A DNA stretch of 64,000 bases from Rhodobacteraceae bacterium UBA6213 (GTDB taxonomy: Bacteria > Pseudomonadota > Alphaproteobacteria > Rhodobacterales > Rhodobacteraceae), in NCBI GenBank assembly GCA_002421605.1, contig DISJ01000017.1, positions 168,623 to 232,622 on the forward strand. The letters run 5' to 3'. The notes beneath the pieces were generated by a model, which worked only from the letters and a program-made list of their open reading frames with translations, searched no databases and was not told where the DNA came from. Shown here piece after piece: positions 18,569 to 26,823 of this stretch; the stretch's first letter is position 1; each line of letters opens with the position of its first letter. The position numbers and the translations under genes are program-made.

Positions 18569-18991
18569 TCAGCCCACCCTGAAAGCGCGCGTGGCGCGCG
18601 AACGCGGCACGAGGGAAAGGCCTCGCGGCCCCAGCACGTAGATCATCTCGCCCTGCACCAGTCCAAGTGCGGGACCGTCCTCGGTTGCCACCACTGCGCC
18701 GTCGCCGGTGCGGGCATAGGCCGATGGCATCTCGGGCAGAAGTGCTGCGGCAAGTGCGACGTGATCGGCAAACCCGCCCCGACGCAAAAGCCTGAGCCCG
18801 GCCACTGTATTCGGGTAACGACCGCGCCAGGTGGCGGCTGGATCAATGCCGGTCATCGCCTCGACCGCCCCAGCAAAAAAGAGCGCGCAGTCGTTTTCGC
18901 CCTCGGCAAAGGGGTGCAGCGCCGCGTTGGCCAACCAGGCTGTGAGGCGCGGTTTCCAGTCAGGCAGTCGAGTGAGCGGAGCTTGGGTCAT
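18569..18991 (-). CDS. DUF6950/NlpC-P60-like tail protein
   Basis: 140 aa, the functional place of lambda gpK. Residues 28-45 read EGENDCALFFAGAVEAMTG, the Asn-Asp-Cys motif that opens papain-like NlpC/P60-type folds; it is followed by RGRYPNT and LRRGGF. A histidine partner is not obvious in its usual place, so peptidase activity is uncertain and a purely structural tail-tip role is possible. The ATG at 18991 overlaps the upstream stop (ATGA); a longer start at 19018 would run into that gene. Confidence 0.7.
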   Translation of the reverse strand: MTQAPLTRLPDWKPRLTAWLANAALHPFAEGENDCALFFAGAVEAMTGIDPAATWRGRYPNTVAGLRLLRRGGFADHVALAAALLPEMPSAYARTGDGAVVATEDGPALGLVQGEMIYVLGPRGLSLVPRSRATRAFRVG

Positions 18992-19599
18992 GACGATTTC
19001 GCCTTCGCTTCGCCCCAATAGACGTCGACTGCACCCGAGATGTCAGTGTAGCGCCGCAGCCGGTCATCGCCGCGCCGCCGCTGGCTTTCGTCGCTTTTCT
19101 TCAGGGCCAGCACCTTGGTCAGGGCGCGCGCCGAGCTGGCCAAGGTGACCTCGACCGCCCCCTGCCCGCCGACTTCGGGCGTGGGCAGAGAAATGGCATC
19201 GATCCAGCCCTTGAACACCCGATGCGGCGCCTCGATCAGCTCGCCCGAGGCGGGCGCGAAAAAGGCACGGTGGATCTCGACTGGAGCAAGCCGAGCATCA
19301 TAACCGCGCAGCGCCTGCGCCACCTCCGGCGCAGTTGGCGCCAGCGTCACGCGGTGCATCCGCACCACGATGCCGGTCTGCATGGTGATCGGCTCAATCC
19401 CCAGCACCCCGCCCGCGCCGTAGTAAAGCCGCGAGGTACCATCAATCGTGAATCTCTGGTGATCATCGCCGGTCCAAAGCCCCAGCGCCTCCTCGGCACC
19501 GGTCGCGCGGTTGCGCGCCCTGACCCAGATCAAGAGGCGCGACATGACGCCTTCGCGCGAGGCGAGGTAGAGGCTGGTGGTGGTTCCAAACGTGCGCAT
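18988..19599 (-). CDS. Phage tail protein (lambda L / DUF2163-like position)
   Basis: 203-aa tail protein between the distal-tail-type gene and the DUF6950-type gene. Segments such as LGLWTGDDHQRF, APVEIHRAFF and VFKGWIDAISL fit a hub-like beta barrel carrying a peptide module. The C-terminal RLRRYTDISGAVDVYWG resembles the end of DUF2163-type proteins. I assign it by position and pattern; it is shorter than GTA DUF2163 (about 290 aa). Predicted to form part of the tail-tip hub. Confidence 0.6.
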   Translation of the reverse strand: MRTFGTTTSLYLASREGVMSRLLIWVRARNRATGAEEALGLWTGDDHQRFTIDGTSRLYYGAGGVLGIEPITMQTGIVVRMHRVTLAPTAPEVAQALRGYDARLAPVEIHRAFFAPASGELIEAPHRVFKGWIDAISLPTPEVGGQGAVEVTLASSARALTKVLALKKSDESQRRRGDDRLRRYTDISGAVDVYWGEAKAKSS

Positions 19600-19601
19600 C
19601 G

Positions 19602-20258
19602 CTACCTCAACGTCTGGATGAAGCGGAAGGTGATACCCTCGGTCAGGAAGCGCGACACCGCGCCCGCGTCGATCGAGCCGGGTTCCAGCACCGCCTTGAT
19701 CGCGGGCTTGATCAGATCAACGGCGGCGCCGGTACTGGCACCGGGGCGCAGGGGCGGTGTCACCTCGATCGTGCCGGTGATGCCGCCAGCGTCTGCCACT
19801 CCGCCGGTCACCACGCGGTGCAGCGCCTGGCGCACCGGCCCGGTGCCATAGGCAAAGCCGAGGTAATCGCCACTGGAGATCACATAGCCCTCGGGCAGCC
19901 CAGCGAGTTTGATCTCGCGCGCACCCGCCAGCAGCTCGTAAATCGCGGGGGTCGCCGCGCCAAGCAGACCGCCGTCCGGATCGGCGAGTGGCGTCGAGCG
20001 CGTCACGTCATAGGCTAGGAACGATGCCCCAGCGCCGCGCAGGACCGACAGCAGAGCGAGAACTGGAGCGGCCTCGGCGCGCGACAGGCGACCGAGCGCA
20101 ACCTCGCCCGACCAGAGCCGCGGCCCGAGATCGGCCGCGAGCACCTCGCCGCCGCCGGTACGCGCAATCTGTACCTGCTCAGGGCAATCGAAGGTGATCC
20201 GCTGCACCCCCAGTAAGTCGAAGAAGGCCTCGCGGGTTAGCGGAAAGGTGAGCGCCAT
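19602..20258 (-). CDS. Phage distal tail-type protein
   Basis: 218 aa, directly after the tape measure protein (1-nt overlap), the place of lambda gpM or a distal tail protein. The N-terminal region MALTFPLTREAFFDLL and a beta-rich body (LWSGEVALGRLSRAEA, YVISSGDYLGF) recall proteins that cap the tail tube and join it to the tip. The C-terminus FRFIQTLR is a common ending for this group. No catalytic motif. Function is inferred from gene order. Confidence 0.65.
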   Translation of the reverse strand: MALTFPLTREAFFDLLGVQRITFDCPEQVQIARTGGGEVLAADLGPRLWSGEVALGRLSRAEAAPVLALLSVLRGAGASFLAYDVTRSTPLADPDGGLLGAATPAIYELLAGAREIKLAGLPEGYVISSGDYLGFAYGTGPVRQALHRVVTGGVADAGGITGTIEVTPPLRPGASTGAAVDLIKPAIKAVLEPGSIDAGAVSRFLTEGITFRFIQTLR

Positions 20259-22351
20259 CAGCCGACCCTCCGCGTGTCAGCCGAAATCTGGCGCATGCGC
20301 AGCGGCAGCGCCGAGCGGTCGTATTCGGCAAGGCCCCGCCGGATGCCCTCGGCCACCAATGTCTCAATCTCAGCATTGCCGCGCGCGCCGCGCAGATCGA
20401 TCGTGATGTTGCCGGGCGCGGTGGGTGCCAGCTGCGCCGCAGCGCCCGCCCCGCCCACCATGCCGCCGCGCGCAAAGCCGGGCATCGTCGCACCGGCGTT
20501 CATCGCCTCGAGCAAGTGACGGTGGCGGCGCGTGGCCGCTGCGGTCATCACGAATTCGCCTGACGAGGCGGCGATCAGCACATCATCCGAGGTGCCCGAA
20601 CCGGGGCCTGTGATCAGCCCGCCGTCCGCTTTGCCGGGAAAGATCGCCTTGAACAGCATGGTGAAGAGGCCGCCGCCGCCGGACGTGCCAAACAAGCCAG
20701 CGAGAGGCCCCTCGCCCAGCAGGGTTGCCTGCAAGGCCGCGCGGGCGAGAGCGGCGACGATGTTGTGCAGCACGTCGACCAAGGAGCCGCCACTAAAGAT
20801 CGCCTTCTCGAAGGCGTCGTAAACCGTGTTGGCAAAGAAATCCTGCGTCTCCTGCAGCGCCTGCATCTGCTCCTGCTCGCGCAGGCGCGTGGCGATCAGT
20901 TCCTCGACCAGCTGGCGCTCGACATCGGTCGCCGCGGCCAGTGCATCGCGGTGCTTCAGCATCTCGCGCTGCACCGGGTCGGTTTCGCGCAAGAGCGCCA
21001 GCTCCTGCATTTGCGCGTCGATCAGATCGGCAAGTGCGGAGCGTTCCTTCGCGGCACCGCCAGCGGCCGATCGCTGGTTTCTTTGCCATTCGGCATAAGC
21101 CTGGTCGAGCCGGGCAACCTCTTCGGCGGCGGAGACCGCCTCCTGGCGCAGGATCGCAATATCCAGCTGCTCTTCGGGGCCGCTGCCACGCGGGGAGCCA
21201 ACCGTCGAATCGAACCGTAAAGCCGCCAGTTCCCTGGCGAGCTTGACCGGGTCGTCCTTGAACTCGAACTTGAGCTGCGCCTCACGCAGCGCGGTCTGGC
21301 CTTGCGAGGCCAGCGATTGCGCGGCACCGAGGGCCGCGAGCAGTTCGTCGGCCAGGCGGCGCGCTTCATCCGCCGCGCGCGAAATACCACCATCGACGTC
21401 GGCTGCGTCAATGTCGCCGGTCAGCCCCAGCGCGGCGCGCAAGGCCCGCTCGACATCAAGCGATTTCTGGTAAAATTTGCGCTGTTCTTCGGTCATCCCG
21501 CCGATGCCACCCGTGGCGTTGACGATCAGGCCTTGCAGCTGGTCGATCCAGAAAAGCTGATCCTTGAGCGAGGTGCTTTCGCCCAGCATCTCGAGCGCGG
21601 TGACCATACCCTCGACCGCATCCCAGGCGGGCGTGATCGCCCCGAGAGCATCGGCACCGAACAGGTCGGACAGGCGCGCGCCCGCGCTGCGGAACCCGCC
21701 CGACATCGACTCCGACAGTGCCTGCGAGGCTTCCGCGGCGTCGAGAAGCACCTCGCGGATGCGCAGTTCCTGAAAGGCGCGCTCCATTTCGAGGATTTCT
21801 GGTGTCACCGCCCCAAAGTCCGCGCGCATGCCGTCGAGCGTGCGGCGCGTGCCATCGCGCAGCGCCTTGATGCTCTTGTCGAGATCGCCAAGCACTTCGT
21901 CGAGCCCGCGCGCCTCATCTCCCGCTGCCGTGAGCCATTGCACCAGAGACGCACCAAGGGCGATTGTGCCGAGGGTCAGGAGAGAGACCGGGCTCAACAT
22001 GCCCAGGAATGCCGATTTGAGCGCAGTGGCGGCCCCTGCGGCACCCATCGGGCCGATTACCTGACTGATCTGCGTGCCCTGCTGGATGGCAAGCTGCAAC
22101 GGGTTCTGCCCCGCCATCATCATCATGCCGATGTCGTTGAACTGGGCGGTCAGGTTGCCCACTTGGCCAGCGGCAACGTTATGTGCTGCGCCAACCCGTA
22201 CCACGGTCTGCAGATTTGCCGCACCAGCCCGATCGACACCCTCGACAGCAGCCTTGGTCTCGGCGAGCGCCGCTTGCGTGGCGTCAAGCCCGGCGACCGC
22301 CGCTTTTGGGTCGAGCGTGATCTTGCCGGAAAGAACGAAGGCCTGGCTCAT
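20258..22351 (-). CDS. Tail length tape measure protein
   Basis: 697 aa that sets tail length and may help DNA entry. Long helical Ala/Gln/Glu-rich stretches (about residues 20-70 and 320-520) flank a hydrophobic segment at about 110-140 (MLSPVSLLTLGTIALGASLVQWL). The N-terminus contains NLTAQFNDIGMMMMAGQNPLQLAIQQGTQI, the lambda H-type prophage tail tape-measure signature. A glycine-rich C-terminus follows residue 560. The start overlaps the frameshifted chaperone frame by 4 nt. By tape length the tail would be shorter than that of lambda (gpH 853 aa). Confidence 0.9.
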   Translation of the reverse strand: MSQAFVLSGKITLDPKAAVAGLDATQAALAETKAAVEGVDRAGAANLQTVVRVGAAHNVAAGQVGNLTAQFNDIGMMMMAGQNPLQLAIQQGTQISQVIGPMGAAGAATALKSAFLGMLSPVSLLTLGTIALGASLVQWLTAAGDEARGLDEVLGDLDKSIKALRDGTRRTLDGMRADFGAVTPEILEMERAFQELRIREVLLDAAEASQALSESMSGGFRSAGARLSDLFGADALGAITPAWDAVEGMVTALEMLGESTSLKDQLFWIDQLQGLIVNATGGIGGMTEEQRKFYQKSLDVERALRAALGLTGDIDAADVDGGISRAADEARRLADELLAALGAAQSLASQGQTALREAQLKFEFKDDPVKLARELAALRFDSTVGSPRGSGPEEQLDIAILRQEAVSAAEEVARLDQAYAEWQRNQRSAAGGAAKERSALADLIDAQMQELALLRETDPVQREMLKHRDALAAATDVERQLVEELIATRLREQEQMQALQETQDFFANTVYDAFEKAIFSGGSLVDVLHNIVAALARAALQATLLGEGPLAGLFGTSGGGGLFTMLFKAIFPGKADGGLITGPGSGTSDDVLIAASSGEFVMTAAATRRHRHLLEAMNAGATMPGFARGGMVGGAGAAAQLAPTAPGNITIDLRGARGNAEIETLVAEGIRRGLAEYDRSALPLRMRQISADTRRVG

Positions 22352-22698
22352 TGCTGCGCCTCGTTCATAGCGGCGATCGCGCCGTGCTCAATAATCTGCA
22401 GATCGGCCCAGAGCGCGGGCGTGACGGCAATCCCGGCAAGATCGAGCCCGGCGCGCGCGCCTGCGTAATCAAGCCCTGTTGCCGTCATGCCGTTCATGTG
22501 TCCCACCACTCTCCACTGTGTCGCCACGCTCAGAAACGCCTCGAAGGCCGCGAGGTTTTCCGCCCAGATGCCGGGGCCCGCAACGCCTGCCGCGCTCCCC
22601 TTGATGTCCAGACCCCAGCGGCGCGCATCCGCCTCCGCCTCGTCTTCGCCCGCCCCGCCAAACTCGCCCCGCGCCCAGGCCCGCCCGGCGGCAGTCAG
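22348..22698 (-). CDS. Tail assembly chaperone extension (gpT/DUF1799-like), made by -1 frameshift
   Basis: A 116-codon open frame in the -1 frame relative to the preceding chaperone. It has no plausible start codon near its 5' end but is open from the slippery heptamer to a TGA overlapping the tape-measure ATG (ATGA). The product contains GIWAENLAAFEAFLSVATQWR, the DUF1799 pattern of an aromatic/Asn-rich segment ending in TQWR. The N-terminal part is Gly/Glu/Ala-rich. It is therefore read as the C-terminal half of a roughly 224-residue G-T fusion, as in lambda. Many annotation programs would miss it. Confidence 0.85.
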   Translation of the reverse strand: MTAAGRAWARGEFGGAGEDEAEADARRWGLDIKGSAAGVAGPGIWAENLAAFEAFLSVATQWRVVGHMNGMTATGLDYAGARAGLDLAGIAVTPALWADLQIIEHGAIAAMNEAQQ

Positions 22699-23024
22699 TT
22701 TCCCGCGCGGGCCTTGGTGACCGCCGTGATGTAGGCACGCAGCAGCGCCGCCCGTGCGTAAGGCAGCGCCAGCACCTGGTCGCGCACCGCATCGGAAAAG
22801 GGCACCGGCTTGCCGTCATCGTCGACGATGTCCTCGAGCCCGACCACCGCGCGGCCGAGAAAGGCCATGATCTCGTCGTTCGTTTTCAGCGCGAAAACAT
22901 CGTCGCCCTCGCCCGACAGCACCCGAAAACGGGCCTTCAGCACCTCTTCGCGGTGGCCGCCATCGGCGGGCACCTGCACCGGCACGGCATGGGTAAATTC
23001 GGGGTTCTGGATGATCTTGAACAT
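22695..23024 (-). CDS. Tail assembly chaperone (lambda gpG-like)
   Basis: 109-aa protein made from the normal frame; predicted to coat the tape measure protein during tail assembly. It starts MFKIIQNPEFTHAVPVQVP at 23024 and ends ARAGN followed by TGA. The last codons GGA AAC form the GGGAAAC slippery heptamer. A fraction of ribosomes would shift -1 and continue into the DUF1799-like frame. It lies between the tail tube and tape measure genes, the conserved place for G/GT pairs. Confidence 0.82.
   Translation of the reverse strand: MFKIIQNPEFTHAVPVQVPADGGHREEVLKARFRVLSGEGDDVFALKTNDEIMAFLGRAVVGLEDIVDDDGKPVPFSDAVRDQVLALPYARAALLRAYITAVTKARAGN
22698..22704 (-). promoter_or_regulatory. Programmed -1 ribosomal frameshift site GGGAAAC
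   Basis: On the minus strand the heptamer G GGA AAC sits in the correct X XXY YYZ phase one codon before the TGA of the gpG-like gene. Lambda uses GGGAAAG at the same junction. After the shift the frame reads CTG ACT GCC and stays open for 116 codons. The following GC-rich sequence (GCCGCCGGGCGGGC) can pair with itself and may stimulate the slip. Confidence 0.85.
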
Positions 23025-23037
23025 GTCGGCTCCGCTA

Positions 23038-23970
23038 TCAGGTGAGGGTGAGGGTCCACTGGTCGTTACCGGCGCCGGGCAGTGGCACCAGGCGCAGCGG
23101 CCATTCGAGGATGTTCTGGGCGTTCTCGAGCCCTTGCGGGCGCTGCATCTGCGCCGTCGGCACCGCGAGCGTAGCGATCTGCCCGGCCACGGTGCCATGC
23201 GTCAGCACCAGCGCCACCGTGTCCTGCGCCAGCGCCTTGGCGTAGGGGTCGAACGTGGTCAACGCAACCGCCTCGACCTTGGCCTCGATCGCCTCGGCCT
23301 TCTCGGCGATCAGCACCGCCTCCGACCCGATCAGAAAGCGGTTCTCGATCTGGTTGCCGAGATCGAACATCAGCGAGCGCAGCACGAAGCCGGTGCCGCC
23401 AAGTGTGAACACCGGCGTGTTGGCGCTGGTGGCCAGCAGCGGTTTCTGGAACGCGGTCAGGGTCGGGGTCACCCGCGCGGTCTCGGCCGCCTGCGCGAAA
23501 AGCCCGGTGAAGCTGAATTCGAGATAGGGGATCGCCTGGGCGCCGATACTGATCTTGGCGGTGCCGCGCGCGCCCTTCAGCACGTAGCGGGTGTCGCCGA
23601 TCCAGAGGTGCAGCGTCAGCGACTCATGCGCCTCGCTGACCGGGTTGTAGGTGACCGAGACCCCGGCGCTGATCACTTCCGCCACGGCGCAACCGCGCAA
23701 GAGCACCCCCCAGGCGGGCGCGGTACCGGCGGCACCCGAAGGCGCCATCTCGACCTTGAAGGCAAGCTTCTGGTGCAGCTCGGCCGGAATCGTCGCCTGC
23801 GAACCGAGATAGGCGAGTTCCAGATCGCGGCTGACATCGGTGCCTTCCATCGGGGTCAGCGTGACATCGGTCGCGAGGATCGCGTTCGCCGCCCCGGTCG
23901 GGGCGGCATCGGTGCCGTAGCTGGCCTCGATCTTCGCCAGCAGGATTTTCGTGCGCCATTTAATGGCCAT
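23038..23970 (-). CDS. Major tail tube protein
   Basis: 310-aa tube subunit, second most abundant virion protein after the capsid. The N-terminus WRTKILLAKIEASYGTDAAPTGAANAIL is typical of Mu/B3/RcapMu-type tail tubes, followed by an almost entirely beta-type sequence. The ATG is preceded by AAGGAGG inside the end of the tiny upstream gene (23971), so the two are coupled. The length is compatible with a two-domain tube protein. No sheath gene is near, supporting a non-contractile tail. Confidence 0.82.
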   Translation of the reverse strand: MAIKWRTKILLAKIEASYGTDAAPTGAANAILATDVTLTPMEGTDVSRDLELAYLGSQATIPAELHQKLAFKVEMAPSGAAGTAPAWGVLLRGCAVAEVISAGVSVTYNPVSEAHESLTLHLWIGDTRYVLKGARGTAKISIGAQAIPYLEFSFTGLFAQAAETARVTPTLTAFQKPLLATSANTPVFTLGGTGFVLRSLMFDLGNQIENRFLIGSEAVLIAEKAEAIEAKVEAVALTTFDPYAKALAQDTVALVLTHGTVAGQIATLAVPTAQMQRPQGLENAQNILEWPLRLVPLPGAGNDQWTLTLT

Positions 23971-24099
23971 TTACGCCTCCTTTTTCGGGGCAGGTTTCGG
24001 GGCGGGTTTCGGGGTGGCGGCGGGCGCCGCGGCCGGTTTCAGCGTGCCGTCGGGCTCGCGCGTGTAGCTGCCGCCCCGAGCGGGAAGGGTCTTGGTCAT
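23971..24099 (-). CDS. Small Pro/Lys/Ala-rich phage protein, 42 aa
   Basis: Short gene filling the space between the tail terminator and tail tube genes. Its ATG overlaps the tail-terminator stop by 4 nt and its TAA touches the tube ATG. The first 20 residues contain ARGGSYTREPDGTL; the rest is a repeated PKPAPK-type tail ending KKEA. Its last codons hold the ribosome site of the tube gene. The exact fit between neighbours and the family-like N-terminus argue it is translated; function unknown, possibly a tail-completion peptide. Confidence 0.65.
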   Translation of the reverse strand: MTKTLPARGGSYTREPDGTLKPAAAPAATPKPAPKPAPKKEA

Positions 24100-24530
24100 G
24101 TCGCGATCCTCAGCTGGTCGGAAATGGAAAATTCGAGCTGGTAGACGATCGTGCCCGCCGCCATGCTGATCACCGCACCGCGCCGCAGCAAAAACTCACC
24201 CACGGCATCGTCGGGGACCCACCCGACGATCGCGTCGATCACCGCGCGGATCACCTGGTCGAGCGGCGCCAGCGCCGCGCCGCCGGTGCGCTCGTGCGAA
24301 CGGAAAGTCAGGACCACCGCGATGACCTCCTCGACGCCTTGCACGAACATGCCAGCGGACGATGCGACCGGCCCGCCCTGCAGCCCGAGCGGCAGCACAT
24401 GCGCGGCGGGCGTCACCTGCGGCAGCGCCTTGCGCGCCATCAGGTCGGCGAACTGCGCCGCACCCTCGACGCGACCGGACAGGCCCGTCACCCGGGCGTC
24501 GAGGCGGGCGATGACGTCGGCGACCAGCAT
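24096..24530 (-). CDS. Tail terminator / head-tail joining-type protein
   Basis: 144 aa in the position of lambda gpU or Mu gp37. The N-terminus MLVADVIARLDARVTGLSGRVEGA forms an amphipathic helix, followed by alternating beta strands (VIAVVLTFRS, MAAGTIVYQLEFSI), the layout of tail terminator proteins that cap the tube. Overlaps the gp36-like gene by 1 nt. Assignment rests on order and predicted secondary structure, not on a specific signature. Confidence 0.65.
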   Translation of the reverse strand: MLVADVIARLDARVTGLSGRVEGAAQFADLMARKALPQVTPAAHVLPLGLQGGPVASSAGMFVQGVEEVIAVVLTFRSHERTGGAALAPLDQVIRAVIDAIVGWVPDDAVGEFLLRRGAVISMAAGTIVYQLEFSISDQLRIAT

Positions 24531-24958
24531 CAGATGAAGCCTTTCAGGTTGGCCTCGGTCAGCGGGCGTTCGCGGTCGGTAATGCGCACCCCGGTGCCGC
24601 CACTGACGCTGGGCTCGGCCCCCGCCACCGACAGCCGTACCGCGCCGGTCGCGATATCGCGCAGCATCCTCAGCGCATCCTTGTAATCGGACTCGATCTT
24701 CGGATCGGCCGCGGCGATGTGCAGCTTCCAGATCGCGATCGCGCCCGCGATGTCGGCGATGAGCGCGGGCACTTCGGTCAGCGGTAGTGCGTAGCGCGCC
24801 GCCAGATAGCCGTCGATCACCGCATCGGTATCGGCCAGCGCCCGCGCCACCACGCCAGCGTCGACCTCGCCGGTCGCGACCTCGCCGCGATCGGTCAGCG
24901 CGACCAGCATGCGCGCGCCGAAGCGGTCGGTCAGCGTGGTCTGGGTGATGTAGGACAT
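24530..24958 (-). CDS. Mu gp36-like protein (DUF1320)
   Basis: 142-aa head-tail connector-type protein. Starts MSYITQTTLTDRFGARMLVALTDRG, the DUF1320 opening, and has the conserved DAVIDGYLAARYALPL segment at residues 46-61. Present in Mu-like phages directly after the gpT/gp35 genes, as here. The helical bundle is related to head completion adaptors. Confident family call. Confidence 0.88.
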   Translation of the reverse strand: MSYITQTTLTDRFGARMLVALTDRGEVATGEVDAGVVARALADTDAVIDGYLAARYALPLTEVPALIADIAGAIAIWKLHIAAADPKIESDYKDALRMLRDIATGAVRLSVAGAEPSVSGGTGVRITDRERPLTEANLKGFI

Positions 24959-25064
24959 GCGGCTCAGGCCTTTCCGGGTTTCAGTGTCCAGGCGGCGGCA
25001 TCACCGCCGCCTGGCAGGCCCCCTTGCGAGAGCATCGGGGCCGGGGGAACGAACGGCCCGGACG

Positions 25065-25418
25065 TCAGCCAGGGACGGAACTGACGTCGATCTTCAGCGC
25101 CGGATCGGCCTCGAGCGTGCGGCGGTCCGCCTCGCTCAACTCGCTTGCCGCGATCCGCACCGGCTCGGGCCCGAACTGGCGCCCGGCGCGGCGGCGGCCG
25201 CGCTTCGGGCCGGTGATCGTCAGGACGACCTCCGGCTGAACGCGCGGCGTCACCTGCGGCGCCTTCGGCGCGGTGTTCTCGCCGGAAAGGTCCGCCGATT
25301 GTGCAGCAACCTCTCCGGCACCTGCGCCGGGCTGCTCGACCGCAGCTGCGGGGATGACGGGCGCCTCTGCGCCCTCGGTATCGGGTTTCGCCGGTGTGGT
25401 TTTCCGGGCTCGTGCCAT
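25065..25418 (-). CDS. Mu gp35 / FluMu HI1506-like protein
   Basis: 117 aa between the capsid gene and DUF1320. The first 60 residues are Ala/Pro/Glu-rich and probably disordered. The C-terminal half has LTITGPKRGRRRAGRQFGPEP and SELSEADRRTLEADPALKID, matching the FluMu gp35 N-terminal domain pattern (RAG.xF, then L..L..DP.L.V). The role in the virion is unknown. About 100 nt to the next gene contain nothing I can support. Confidence 0.75.
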   Translation of the reverse strand: MARARKTTPAKPDTEGAEAPVIPAAAVEQPGAGAGEVAAQSADLSGENTAPKAPQVTPRVQPEVVLTITGPKRGRRRAGRQFGPEPVRIAASELSEADRRTLEADPALKIDVSSVPG

Positions 25419-25483
25419 CGCTTTTCTCCTCTCGGCTCATCGAAGGGGGCGGGCGGCACCCGCCCCCTCTGGAAAAACCGAGA

Positions 25484-26377
25484 TCAGGCGAGCCACGGCA
25501 CGACCAGCAGCTCGGCCGTGCCTTTCCACTCGTTGGTCTCGCCGCCAGCGGCGTATTCCGAGTTCAGGATCTTGCGCGCCACGCTTTCGAGCGCGGGCGG
25601 CACCACCAGCAGGTTCGGCATGATGCCGAGCGGGCGGCCGTAATCGCCCTTCATGCCGCTCAAGGCCGCACGCGCAGTTGCGTAATGCGCGGCATCGAGC
25701 GTCTGCTTCGAGCCCCAGGCAAACTGCCAGAACCCAAAGCCCACGTTGCCGCGCGCGTCTGCCCCGAACACGAATTCCTTGTTCATGAAGACGTTCTGGT
25801 CAGTGAGCCGGTCCATCGCGACAAACTCGAAGTCGCGCCGCTTCTGCAGGATCACCGGCTTGATCGCACGGCTGACATCAAGCAGGAACCAGGGCGTTCC
25901 CGCGCCGCCATCGGTGTTGGCGACCGAGACCGGCGCGCCCTCGGCGTCGAGCACCGGGTGGTCGGTGTCGAAGAAGTACTGGCCATCGTAGCACTCGGTG
26001 GCAAAGCCTGCCTTCAGCAAATCGAACGCCAGGCTGTCCCATTTCGAGCCGGTCGACTGGCCCATTTCGGTGAACATAGGCGCGTAGATCCCGAGGTTGT
26101 CGGTTTCGATGTCGTCGCGATCGACGCCGATGGTCAGCTCCCAGGGCTTTTCCTTGATCGCGTAGTCGTGGCTTTGCAGGTTCTGCACCGCGCGCGGGCC
26201 GATCCATTCGCGAACATTGGGGATCTTGCCGAGCCAGCCGTACTTTTGCTCTTTCGTGGTCGCGGGAACGACCGTGGAAATGCGCAGGTGCTGGCTCGCA
26301 GCCTGACCAAGACCGCCCTGGAAGGAGGTCTTGAAGCCGACGCGCAGGGCGTCGAGGTTGGCGGAATTGATAATCAT
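25484..26377 (-). CDS. Major capsid protein (Mu gpT-like)
   Basis: 297-aa HK97-fold head subunit of the Mu gpT family. The start MIINSANLDALRVGFKTSFQGGL and the segments WLGKIPNVREWIGPRAVQNL and DDIETDNLGIYAPMFTEMG are hallmarks of gpT. No cleavable N-terminal delta domain is obvious, consistent with a separate scaffold/protease gene upstream. The highest expression of the late operon would be expected here; an 8-nt-spaced GGAG precedes the ATG. Confidence 0.92.
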   Translation of the reverse strand: MIINSANLDALRVGFKTSFQGGLGQAASQHLRISTVVPATTKEQKYGWLGKIPNVREWIGPRAVQNLQSHDYAIKEKPWELTIGVDRDDIETDNLGIYAPMFTEMGQSTGSKWDSLAFDLLKAGFATECYDGQYFFDTDHPVLDAEGAPVSVANTDGGAGTPWFLLDVSRAIKPVILQKRRDFEFVAMDRLTDQNVFMNKEFVFGADARGNVGFGFWQFAWGSKQTLDAAHYATARAALSGMKGDYGRPLGIMPNLLVVPPALESVARKILNSEYAAGGETNEWKGTAELLVVPWLA

Positions 26378-26391
26378 CGAGGGGCTCCTGA

Positions 26392-26823
26392 TCAGGCGTT
26401 GCGGGTCATGGCTTCGTCGAAGCGGACCCAGACACCGAGATCGTCGACCATGTCGACGAAACCGGCGGGCGAACGGGTGGCGGTGCCGTCGGTCTTCGCC
26501 ACCGTCTGGTCATCGACCACGTAGCAGAGGGCACCGATTTCGGCGGCGGTGATCTCATCCGCGGCCGCCGAGTTGGCGTAGCGGTAGACCCCCGGGCGAT
26601 AACGCGCCTGGATGTCGCCAGCGGCACCCGCCGAGTTGTCGAACTGTGCCTCGGCACGGCCCGCGCCGATCGCACCGGTGGCGGTGGCGCCGGGGGTCAG
26701 GAACCCGGCGGCGTTGCGCATCAGCAGCGCACCGGCGAAGATCTTGACAGATGCGGCCACCGCGCCTTCGCGCAGGTCTCCCATTGCCATCGGCGTGTTT
26801 CGGTCTTGGGTCAGGGCGGTCAT
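26392..26823 (-). CDS. Capsid decoration / stabilisation-type protein (DUF2190-like)
   Basis: 143 aa between the protease and capsid genes, overlapping the protease stop by 1 nt. The sequence is small-residue-rich and beta-type with GALLMRNAAGFLTPG and PGVYRYANSAAADEITAAEIG. This is reminiscent of DUF2190 head decoration proteins that bind the outside of the capsid. Position supports the role. No membrane or catalytic features. Confidence 0.68.
   Translation of the reverse strand: MTALTQDRNTPMAMGDLREGAVAASVKIFAGALLMRNAAGFLTPGATATGAIGAGRAEAQFDNSAGAAGDIQARYRPGVYRYANSAAADEITAAEIGALCYVVDDQTVAKTDGTATRSPAGFVDMVDDLGVWVRFDEAMTRNA

Noticed and set aside
22469..22819. 116-codon frame in the third reading frame over the tail chaperone region
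   Set aside because: Arginine/glycine-rich shadow. The true frame is the start-less one reached by -1 frameshifting, which contains the DUF1799 pattern and ends in ATGA with the tape measure gene.
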